64,000 bases of DNA. Origin: an uncultured Lachnospiraceae bacterium. GTDB taxonomy: Bacteria > Bacillota > Clostridia > Lachnospirales > Lachnospiraceae. Under the pieces are notes generated by a model that was not told the DNA's origin, searched no databases, and saw only the letters and a list, made by a program, of their open reading frames with translations. Below are positions 24,563 to 31,508 of the stretch, piece after piece. Within the stretch, counting starts at the first letter, position 1, and every line of letters starts with the position of its first letter. The position numbers and the translations under genes are program-made. The stretch is taken from the NCBI GenBank assembly GCA_910586255.1, contig CAJUHR010000006.1, positions 62,001 to 126,000 of the forward strand, read 5' to 3'.

Positions 24563-25942
24563 ATGTATCAGATTGATTTTGGGAAGCCATTGACAGTTTA
24601 TTTTATAGGAATCGGCGGAATCAGCATGAGCGGCCTGGCGGAAATTCTCCTGCGGGAGGGTTTTTCAGTCAGCGGATCGGACGCTCACGAGAGCGGCCTG
24701 ACCGACCATCTAGAGAGCCGCGGGGCAAGGATTTTCTACGGGCAGCGGGCGGAAAATATTGGGGATGACATCGACTTAGCCGTGTATACGGCGGCCATCC
24801 ATCCGGACAATCCGGAATATCAGGAGGTAAAGCGGAGGGGAATTCCCATGCTGAGCCGGGCAGAGCTTCTGGGTCAGATGATGAGAAACTACCGACACGC
24901 TCTGGCTGTTGCGGGAACCCACGGAAAGACCACCACCACCTCCATGGTGACGGAAATTCTTTTGGCGTCTCACATGGATCCCACCGTGTCCGTGGGGGGA
25001 ATTCTTCACTCCATCGGAGGCAATATCCGGGTAGGCGGCCAGGAGCTTTTTGTCACGGAGGCCTGTGAATACACAAACAGCTTTCTGGAATTTTTCCCCA
25101 CCATAGAGGTGATTCTCAACATTGAGGCAGATCATCTGGACTTTTTTAAGGATCTGGATGATATCCGCCAATCCTTCCGGAAATTTGCAAAAAGGCTGCC
25201 AAAGGAAGGGCTTTTGATTCTGGACGGAGCCATAGACAATCAGGAGGAGATTACCAGGGGGTTAGAATGCAGGGTGGTGACGGTGGGCCACGGAACCGCG
25301 GGAGATTACGGCGTGGCGGATATCTCCTACGATGAGCTGGCCCGCGCCTCCTTTACCCTGATGAAAAAGGGGGTTCCCGCAGGAAGAATCCGCCTGGGAG
25401 TGCCCGGGGAGCACAATGTGTACAATGCTCTGGCGGCAGTGGCGGCAGCGGAGGCCTTAGGTGTTCCCATGGAGGCTATCGTCCGGGGGCTGGCAGGCTT
25501 TGAAGGCACAGAGCGGAGGTTTGAGAAGAAGGGAAAGGTGGGAGGCGTGACCATTATTGATGATTATGCCCACCATCCTCAGGAGATTGCGGCCACCTTA
25601 AGGGCGGCGAAGAATTATCCCCACAAGAAGCTGTGGTGTGTGTTTCAGCCTCACACCTACTCGCGGACAAAGGCTCTTTTGGATGATTTTGCCAGGGAGC
25701 TGGCAGCGGCGGACCAGGTGGTCCTTGCAGAGATTTATCCGGCCAGGGAGACGGACACTCTGGGAGTCAGCTCAAGGGATATAGGCATGAGGATCGAAAA
25801 GCTGGGCACTCCTGCAGAATGTTTTTCCACGTTTGACGAAATCGAAACATTTATTTTAAAAAATTGTTCCCCAGGCGATTTGTTGATAACTATGGGGGCC
25901 GGAGATATTGTAAAAGTTGGGGAAAGACTTCTTGGCCAATAG
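24563..25942 (+). CDS. murC: UDP-N-acetylmuramate--L-alanine ligase
   Basis: Adds L-alanine to UDP-MurNAc in cytoplasmic peptidoglycan precursor synthesis. 459 residues, normal length. The order is: UDP-binding domain with FIGIGGISMSGLAEIL, P-loop AGTHGKTTTTSM (118-125), central ligase domain with TEACEYTNSFL and NIEADHLDFF, and C-terminal domain with DDYAHHPQEI and FQPHTYSRTK. The start at ATG 24563 is set by homology and a nearby AGGGACAGGG; the in-frame stretch upstream to 24476 is highly basic and not part of the family. The stop codon is joined to the first DnaA box of the following intergenic region. Confidence 0.96.
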   Translation: MYQIDFGKPLTVYFIGIGGISMSGLAEILLREGFSVSGSDAHESGLTDHLESRGARIFYGQRAENIGDDIDLAVYTAAIHPDNPEYQEVKRRGIPMLSRAELLGQMMRNYRHALAVAGTHGKTTTTSMVTEILLASHMDPTVSVGGILHSIGGNIRVGGQELFVTEACEYTNSFLEFFPTIEVILNIEADHLDFFKDLDDIRQSFRKFAKRLPKEGLLILDGAIDNQEEITRGLECRVVTVGHGTAGDYGVADISYDELARASFTLMKKGVPAGRIRLGVPGEHNVYNALAAVAAAEALGVPMEAIVRGLAGFEGTERRFEKKGKVGGVTIIDDYAHHPQEIAATLRAAKNYPHKKLWCVFQPHTYSRTKALLDDFARELAAADQVVLAEIYPARETDTLGVSSRDIGMRIEKLGTPAECFSTFDEIETFILKNCSPGDLLITMGAGDIVKVGERLLGQ

Positions 25943-26142
25943 TTATCCACATTATCCACATAGTTTTCCACTTTTTATGGCAGAAGGCTATGTGGATTCT
26001 TTCTTTCTCTGGGAATGAAGCCACGATTTCTCAAAAATCCCGGATTCCGGCAAAAGACGACCGGTTTTGACAGGGACTGACAAGAACTTTCATCTGGATT
26101 ATCCACTTTATCCACATTATCCACAATTCATCCGGTGGATAA
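25943..26142. promoter_or_regulatory. cluster of DnaA boxes before dnaD-like/dnaC-like genes
   Basis: Two adjoining perfect TTATCCACA boxes (25943-25951, 25952-25960) follow the murC stop. After about 140 bases come three more in exact 9-base tandem: TTATCCACT (26099-26107), TTATCCACA (26108-26116), TTATCCACA (26117-26125), plus an inverted near-perfect box GGTGGATAA (26134-26142). Weaker matches are TTTTCCACT (25964-25972) and the inverted TGTGGATTC (25991-25999). This is a high-density DnaA-binding array directly upstream of primosome genes. Confidence 0.85.
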
Positions 26143-26151
26143 ACGGGGCTA

Positions 26152-26180
26152 TTTTCTTTTGAAAAAGGATGTGCTAGAAT
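26152..26180 (+). promoter_or_regulatory. promoter of the dnaD-like gene (extended -10)
   Basis: TTTTCT (26152-26157), 17 bases, TAGAAT (26175-26180) with a TG one base before the -10. It lies ten bases beyond the last DnaA box and 26 bases before the gene, so DnaA bound at the array could act directly on it. Confidence 0.55.
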
Positions 26181-26205
26181 AGAAATACAGTAGAGAGGGT
26201 GAGAA

Positions 26206-27267
26206 ATGATGGATATGATCTGCAGTTTTCAAATGGAAGCGACCCTGGTGGCCAATGAGTTTGTTGACCGGTATATGGCAGCGGCTAACGGAGAATATGT
26301 GAAGGTGTATCTGTATCTGCTGCGGCACCAGAGGGAACCGGTGGATATTGACCGGATTGCCGATGCCTTAAACCATACGGAGTCGGATGTGAAGAGAGCT
26401 CTGGCCTACTGGGAGAAGCTGGGTGTGCTCCGGATGAGAGAGGAAGAGAAGGAAAGCGGGAAGAAAACGGAAGGCGACCAGGTGGAGAACCAATCCCAAA
26501 AAGAGGAGACCCTGGTGATTTGCGGCGAGAGCGGGGAGAGCCCTAAAGAACCGGCAGTCCTGGCGGAGGCCGTTGGGAAGGGGCCGGCGACTATTAGGCC
26601 GGTGTACAGCCAGGAACAGGTAAACCGTCTGGCCGAGGACGAAGACTTTACTCAGCTTTTATACATAGCTCAGAAGTATATGAACAAGGTTTTTACCTCC
26701 CGTGAGTGTGAAGTGTTTGCCTATTTGTATGACGGCCTTCATATGACCACAGAGCTTTTGGAATATCTGGTGGAATATTGTGTTCAGGGCGGTCACACCA
26801 GCATCCGTTATATAGAGACCGTGGGACTCAGCTGGCATGAGCGGGGACTTAATACGGTGGAGGCGGCAAGGGCCTATGCCAGCGGCTTTACAAAGGATTC
26901 CTTTGCAGTCATGCGCTGCTTCGGCCTTACGGGACGTAAGCCCGGAGATGGTGAGAAGCAGATGCTTGAGAAATGGTTTTCCACCTATGGTTTTTCCCGG
27001 GAGCTGGTTTTGGAGGCCTGCAACCGGACCATGGCTGCCACTCACACTCCCAGCTTCCAGTACGCGGACAAAATATTAGGCGAGTGGAGAAAAGCGGGAG
27101 TGAGGACGGTCCGGGATGTGGCCGTTCTGGATGAAAAGCGGCAGGGAAGAAAGCGGAGCGGTCCGGGAAAGAAGGCCGCCAACCAGTTCCACAATTTTGA
27201 ACAGCGCGCAACGGACTATGACGCCATGGTTTTGGACCAGGTAAAGAGCTGGATAGGACAGGCGTAG
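26206..27267 (+). CDS. DnaD-domain replication initiation protein
   Basis: 353 residues. The N-terminal about 80 residues look like a winged helix (YLYLLRHQREPVDIDRIADA, SDVKRALAYWEKLGVL). After a charged linker come two DnaD-like C-terminal domains: about 135-225 (LYIAQKYMNKVFTSRECEVF, then YIETVGLSWHERGLNTVEAA) and about 235-310 (WFSTYGFSRELVLEACNRTM ... ILGEWRKAGVRTV). DnaD/DnaB-type proteins remodel origin DNA and help load the replicative helicase in Firmicutes. GAGGGTGAG precedes ATG-ATG at 26206. It is followed by a dnaC/dnaI-type loader gene, so the pair probably forms the helicase-loading module. Confidence 0.9.
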   Translation: MMDMICSFQMEATLVANEFVDRYMAAANGEYVKVYLYLLRHQREPVDIDRIADALNHTESDVKRALAYWEKLGVLRMREEEKESGKKTEGDQVENQSQKEETLVICGESGESPKEPAVLAEAVGKGPATIRPVYSQEQVNRLAEDEDFTQLLYIAQKYMNKVFTSRECEVFAYLYDGLHMTTELLEYLVEYCVQGGHTSIRYIETVGLSWHERGLNTVEAARAYASGFTKDSFAVMRCFGLTGRKPGDGEKQMLEKWFSTYGFSRELVLEACNRTMAATHTPSFQYADKILGEWRKAGVRTVRDVAVLDEKRQGRKRSGPGKKAANQFHNFEQRATDYDAMVLDQVKSWIGQA

Positions 27268-27361
27268 ACAGGCAGGATGCAGAGACGGCAGCCGGGTGGT
27301 CACAGCTGCCACAGAGGCAGACCGGACAGATTTTGGGCAACGGACAGAGAGTGAGGGAGTC

Positions 27362-28360
27362 ATGGCACTTAGCAATTCTCAATATAATGAGGTGATGAGG
27401 GATTACGAAAAGCAGCAGCTTAAGAATCGTTATGACAGGCAGCGCCGGGTGGAGGAGGTCTACAGGCAGGTGCCACGAATTAGGCAGCTGGATGAAGAGA
27501 TACGCTCCCGGGGAGCAGACTCGGCCCGGCAGGTATTAGCCGGGGATGACGGTGCTAAGGAGCGGTTTAAGAAAAAGCTTGAGGAGCTGAGAAAAGAGAA
27601 ACGAAGTCTTTTGAGGGAGGCCGGTTATCCAAACGATTATATGGAGCCGCGCTTTCGCTGTTCGGATTGCCAGGATACGGGCTACGCGAAAGGGAGGCGG
27701 TGCCATTGCTTCGAGCAGGCAAGGACCCGGATCCTCTATGCCCAGTCCAATATCCGCCAGGTGCTCAACCAGGAGAATTTTGACACCTTATCCTACGAGT
27801 GGTATGATGACACTGCCCGTCTGGACCATCTGGGCATGACGGAGGCAGCCTATATGAGGATGGTGGTGAAAAGCTGCCGGGAGTTTGCTGCGGGCTTTCC
27901 CGAAAAGGGGAGAAATCTTCTGTTTACCGGAAGCACCGGGGTGGGAAAGACATTTCTCACCAACTGTATTGCAAAGGCTCTGATTGACCGGTACATTTCC
28001 GTTATTTATCTGACCTCCCAGGATTTGTTTGAGCTTTTGTCCCGCTACAAGTTTGGCAGGGAGACTTTGGAGGATGTGGAGGAGAGCTGCCGTCATATTC
28101 TGGAATGTGAGATGTTGATTATTGACGACCTGGGGACAGAGGTCAACAATACCTTTGTGTCCTCCCAGCTGTTTTACTGTGTCAATGAGCGGATTAACCG
28201 GCAGAAGGGAACCATCATTTCCACCAATTTGTCTATGGGAATGCTCCGCGACACATACTCGGATCGGGTTACATCCCGGCTTATGAGCAATTATGCCACC
28301 ATTCCCCTGTACGGAGGGGATATCCGCATGAAAAAGAGAAACTTTCGGGGATTATCTTGA
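27362..28360 (+). CDS. helicase loader, DnaC/DnaI-type AAA+ ATPase
   Basis: 332 residues. N-terminal coiled region, then a Cys-rich zinc-binding knuckle (FRCSDCQDTGYAKGRRCHCF), then the AAA+ domain with Walker A GSTGVGKT (190-197), Walker B MLIIDDLGTE and the sensor region TIISTNLS, ending with TSRLMSNYATIPLYGGDIR. These traits match the loaders that place the DnaB-type helicase on DNA. The ATG at 27362 has GAGGGAG upstream; the longer in-frame opening from 27296 has no ribosome site. It follows the DnaD-like gene by 94 bases. Confidence 0.92.
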   Translation: MALSNSQYNEVMRDYEKQQLKNRYDRQRRVEEVYRQVPRIRQLDEEIRSRGADSARQVLAGDDGAKERFKKKLEELRKEKRSLLREAGYPNDYMEPRFRCSDCQDTGYAKGRRCHCFEQARTRILYAQSNIRQVLNQENFDTLSYEWYDDTARLDHLGMTEAAYMRMVVKSCREFAAGFPEKGRNLLFTGSTGVGKTFLTNCIAKALIDRYISVIYLTSQDLFELLSRYKFGRETLEDVEESCRHILECEMLIIDDLGTEVNNTFVSSQLFYCVNERINRQKGTIISTNLSMGMLRDTYSDRVTSRLMSNYATIPLYGGDIRMKKRNFRGLS

Positions 28361-28385
28361 CTTGAACGTAGCATAATGATATAAA
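28357..28385 (+). promoter_or_regulatory. sigma-A promoter of prs-lepB
   Basis: TTGACT (28357-28362, overlapping the dnaC stop), 17 bases, TATAAA (28380-28385). The leader of about 85 bases carries repeat copy F. Confidence 0.65.
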
Positions 28386-28411
28386 AGAAACACATCAGAA
28401 GCATACGGATT

Positions 28412-28442
28412 GTAACGGTTCAGATACCCCTTGAACTGTTAC
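28412..28442. repeat. dispersed intergenic repeat, copy F (inverted pair)
   Basis: GTAACGGTTCA (28412-28422) and TGAACTGTTAC (28432-28442) are inverted repeats (10 of 11 bases) around a nine-base loop, inside the prs leader. The second arm plus its flanks (GATACCCC...TTGAACTGTTACTA) closely resembles copy D at 55160-55181. Confidence 0.75.
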
Positions 28443-28477
28443 TACGGATTTACCACAATCATACATGGAGGAAAAGC

Positions 28478-29662
28478 ATGATCTACGAAGAGAAGACGAT
28501 TGAGACGATTCCGGTAGGGCCGTTGGGACTGATCCCGCTGAAAAGCTGCGCCGAGCTGGGAGCCAGGGTAAATGACTGGCTGGTAGCGTGGAGAAAGGAG
28601 CGCGAAAGCGAACATAAATCAACGATTGCTTTTGCCGGCTATCAGAGGGATTCTTACATTGTGGAGGCCAAGACGCCGCGTTTTGGTTCAGGGGAAGGAA
28701 AGGGAACCATTGAGGAGTCGGTCCGGGGAGATGATTTGTACATTATGGTTGACGTGTGCAACTACAATCTGACTTATTCCCTGTGCGGCATGACCAACCG
28801 CATGTCGCCGGATGATCATTTTCAGGATCTGAAAAGGGTAATCGCCGCGGCGGCAGGCAAGGCCCGCCGGATCAATGTGATTATGCCGTTTTTGTATGAG
28901 AGCCGTCAGCACCGCAGGTCCAGCAGGGAGTCCCTTGACTGCGCGTTGGCTTTGCAGGAGCTGACCAATATGGGCGTGGAGAATATTATCACCTTTGATG
29001 CCCATGATCCCCGGGTTCAGAATGCCATTCCCTTAAAGGGCTTTGAGACGGTACAGCCCATATATCAGTTTATTAAGTACCTTCTTAAGGAGGAACGGCA
29101 GCTGGACATTGACAGCGATCACATGATGGTGATCAGCCCGGACGAGGGCGGTATGAGCCGTGCCGTTTATTTTGCCAATGTACTGGGGCTGGATATGGGG
29201 ATGTTTTATAAGCGGAGGGATTACACCCGCATTGTCAATGGTAGGAATCCGATCGTGGCCCATGAGTTTTTGGGATCCAGCGTGGAGGGAAAGGATGTGC
29301 TGATCATTGATGACATGATTTCATCGGGGGAGAGCATGCTGGATGTGGCCAAGGAGCTGAAGCGGCGGAAGGCCAGAAAGGTATTTGTCTGCGCCACCTT
29401 CGGTCTGTTTACCAACGGACTTGCCAAGTTTGACGAGTATTATGCCAATGGGATGATTGACCGGATTTTGACTACCAACTTAGTTTATCAGACTCCGGAG
29501 CTTTTATCCCGCCCCTACTATATCAATGTGGATATGAGCAAGTACATTGCTTTGATTATTGATAATCTCAATCATGACGATTCTCTCAGTGAGCTTTTGA
29601 ATCCGACAAAGAGGATCAACAAGCTTCTGGACAAATATCGAAGCGACAAGGGCAATGGGTAA
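28478..29662 (+). CDS. prs: ribose-phosphate pyrophosphokinase (long form)
   Basis: Makes PRPP from ribose 5-phosphate and ATP, the precursor for nucleotides, His and Trp. 394 residues against about 315 for the common form: the N terminus (to about residue 70) is extended and divergent, and the C terminus adds about 40 residues ending in a coiled basic tail. Core motifs are retained: MPFLYESRQHRRSSRESL, ITFDAHDPRVQNAIP, ISPDEGGMSRAVYFAN and the PRPP loop VLIIDDMISSGESMLDVA. TGGAGGAAAAGC gives a strong ribosome site. lepB follows by 36 bases. Confidence 0.92.
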   Translation: MIYEEKTIETIPVGPLGLIPLKSCAELGARVNDWLVAWRKERESEHKSTIAFAGYQRDSYIVEAKTPRFGSGEGKGTIEESVRGDDLYIMVDVCNYNLTYSLCGMTNRMSPDDHFQDLKRVIAAAAGKARRINVIMPFLYESRQHRRSSRESLDCALALQELTNMGVENIITFDAHDPRVQNAIPLKGFETVQPIYQFIKYLLKEERQLDIDSDHMMVISPDEGGMSRAVYFANVLGLDMGMFYKRRDYTRIVNGRNPIVAHEFLGSSVEGKDVLIIDDMISSGESMLDVAKELKRRKARKVFVCATFGLFTNGLAKFDEYYANGMIDRILTTNLVYQTPELLSRPYYINVDMSKYIALIIDNLNHDDSLSELLNPTKRINKLLDKYRSDKGNG

Positions 29663-29698
29663 ATACTCAGAAAGAGGAAATATAGAGGACAGAGCGCA

Positions 29699-30322
29699 AT
29701 GAGTGAAAACAGAAATTATCGGGAGCCGGAGGAAGACTCAGCGGACAGAAGCACAGAGGAGTCTGGCAGTGAGGGCTGGCAGATTCCCAAAAAGGAGAGG
29801 ATCAACTGGAAGAAGGAGCTGTGGGAGTGGATAAAGATCATTGTGTCAGCGGCAGTGATTGCCCTGGTGCTAAACACCTTTATTATTGCCAACAGCAAGG
29901 TGCCCAGCGGTTCCATGGAAAATACCATCATGACCAATGACCGTGTGATCGGCTTTCGTTTGTCCTATCTGTTTGCGGAGCCGGAGCGGGGGGATATTGT
30001 TATTTTTCACTATCCGGATGATGAGAAAATTTACTTTGTAAAGCGGGTGATCGGGCTTCCGGGAGATACTGTGGATATTCATGACGGCCATGTGTATCTC
30101 AATGGGTCGGATGTGCCTCTTAAAGAGGATTATATCCGGGAGCCTATGATACCGGAGGAGCCTGTCCGCTATGAGGTGCCGGAGGATTGTTATTTCATGC
30201 TGGGCGACAACCGCAACTATTCAAAGGACGCCAGGTTCTGGGAGAATACCTATGTGAAAAAAGAAAAAATTGTGGCAAAGGTGCTTTTCCGGTATTATCC
30301 GGGGCTGGGAAGAATCAAGTAA
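29699..30322 (+). CDS. lepB: signal peptidase I
   Basis: Cleaves signal peptides from exported proteins; anchored in the membrane with an external catalytic domain. 207 residues: an acidic, Ser/Glu-rich cytoplasmic tail of about 40 residues, one membrane helix at about 46-64 (IIVSAAVIALVLNTFII), the catalytic Ser72 in KVPSGSMENTI, the general base Lys115 in VKRVIGLPGD, and the box E segment CYFMLGDNRNYSKDARFW. The single-helix form is typical of Firmicutes. It lies in the same transcription unit as prs and is followed by a terminator. Confidence 0.95.
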   Translation: MSENRNYREPEEDSADRSTEESGSEGWQIPKKERINWKKELWEWIKIIVSAAVIALVLNTFIIANSKVPSGSMENTIMTNDRVIGFRLSYLFAEPERGDIVIFHYPDDEKIYFVKRVIGLPGDTVDIHDGHVYLNGSDVPLKEDYIREPMIPEEPVRYEVPEDCYFMLGDNRNYSKDARFWENTYVKKEKIVAKVLFRYYPGLGRIK

Positions 30323-30330
30323 CTTTTAGG

Positions 30331-30358
30331 GGCTGTCAGAGAGACAGCCTTCTTTAAT
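30331..30358 (+). terminator. terminator of prs-lepB
   Basis: GGCTGTC (30331-30337) pairs with GACAGCC (30343-30349), followed by TTCTTTAATTT. Confidence 0.8.
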
Positions 30359-30361
30359 TTG

Positions 30362-30390
30362 TTGCTATTTCGTATATTATATGATATATT
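30362..30390 (+). promoter_or_regulatory. promoter of the nucleotidyltransferase gene
   Basis: TTGCTA (30362-30367), 17 bases, TATATT (30385-30390). Confidence 0.6.
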
Positions 30391-30498
30391 GAAAAGCAGA
30401 AAAACTACGGCAGATCGGACATGGGAGCTGCTGGAAAAAGGGTGTTACATGTCGGTGATAAAAGGATATGGGCAGCCTGAGAGGGAGGATAAAGTGTA

Positions 30499-31419
30499 AT
30501 GAAAAATACTGCATTGGTGATTATGGCAGCAGGACTTGGAAGCCGGTTTGGAAGTGGCATCAAGCAGCTGGAGCCGGTGGGGCCAAACGGGGAGATCATT
30601 ATGGATTATTCGATTCATGATGCCCTGGAGGCAGGGTTTAACAGGGTTGTGTTTATCATTCGCCGGGATCTGGAGGAGGACTTTAAGAGGATTATCGGTA
30701 ACCGGATTGAGAAGGTGGCGGATGTGGCCTATGCTTATCAGGAGCTGACCGGGCTGCCAGAGGGGTATACGGTGCCGGAGGGAAGGATAAAGCCCTGGGG
30801 AACAGGCCAGGCCGTCCTGTCTGTAAAGGGGATTGTCCATGAGCCCTTTGTGGTTATCAATGCGGATGACTATTATGGGAAGGAGGCATTCCAAAAAATT
30901 CATCGGTACATGGCAGAGGAGATGGATACGGAGGCGGCGGTGTATGATATGTGTATGGCCGGCTTTATTCTGTCCAACACTCTCAGCGAAAACGGCACTG
31001 TGACCAGAGGCGTCTGCCGCCTGAATGAGGACGGCACATTGGGGCAGGTGACGGAGACTTATGATATCGAGCGGACGGGAAACGGACTTTTTGCCAATGA
31101 TGAGGAGGGCAATCCGGTGCTTGTGAGCCCCAATCAATATGTATCTATGAATATGTGGGGCCTGCCGGTATCCTTTTTGGGAGAGCTGGAAAGACAGTTT
31201 CCGGAGTTCTTGGACAGCGCGGCCGGGAATCTGAAGGCAGAGTATCTTCTTCCGAAGATAATTGACCGGCTGATTCGGGAGGGAAAGGCCCGGGTCAGGG
31301 TACTGGAGACGAAGGACCGGTGGTTTGGCGTGACTTATCAGGAGGATAAGGCGGCCGTGGCGGCGGCCATCCGGGAGCTGGTGGCGCGCGGCGTGTATAA
31401 GGAGAAATTATATCACTAA
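30499..31419 (+). CDS. sugar-phosphate nucleotidyltransferase-like protein
   Basis: 306 residues with the nucleotidyltransferase fold: N-terminal nucleotide loop ALVIMAAGLGSRFGSGIKQL (the GLGSRFG motif and following Lys), a second region KPWGTGQAVLSVKG, and the metal Asp-Asp in VVINADDYYGKEAF. Enzymes of this fold transfer NMP from NTP to sugar phosphates; the sequence does not tell which sugar. C-terminal half includes PNQYVSMNMWGLP and a WFGVTYQEDK segment. It is followed 90 bases later by the isoamylase-like gene, so a link to polysaccharide metabolism is possible but not shown. The family often appears in databases only as a predicted nucleotidyltransferase. Confidence 0.85.
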   Translation: MKNTALVIMAAGLGSRFGSGIKQLEPVGPNGEIIMDYSIHDALEAGFNRVVFIIRRDLEEDFKRIIGNRIEKVADVAYAYQELTGLPEGYTVPEGRIKPWGTGQAVLSVKGIVHEPFVVINADDYYGKEAFQKIHRYMAEEMDTEAAVYDMCMAGFILSNTLSENGTVTRGVCRLNEDGTLGQVTETYDIERTGNGLFANDEEGNPVLVSPNQYVSMNMWGLPVSFLGELERQFPEFLDSAAGNLKAEYLLPKIIDRLIREGKARVRVLETKDRWFGVTYQEDKAAVAAAIRELVARGVYKEKLYH

Positions 31420-31473
31420 GATTGAAAACGGAGAAGGAAAAAGACAACCGAATAAAGAGTGGCTGACAGAAGG

Positions 31474-31484
31474 GTTACTGTTCA
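31474..31484. repeat. dispersed intergenic repeat end, copy G
   Basis: GTTACTGTTCA, identical with the left end at 63855-63865 including the following CAGCA. It sits 25 bases before the isoamylase-like gene. Confidence 0.55.
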
Positions 31485-31508
31485 CAGCAGAAGAAAGGTG
31501 GCTGGAGA

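Noticed and set aside
25943..26142. DnaA-box cluster as the chromosomal replication origin
   Set aside because: No dnaA, dnaN, recF, gyrAB or rpmH beside it and no clear AT-rich unwinding element; regulatory cluster is the simpler reading.
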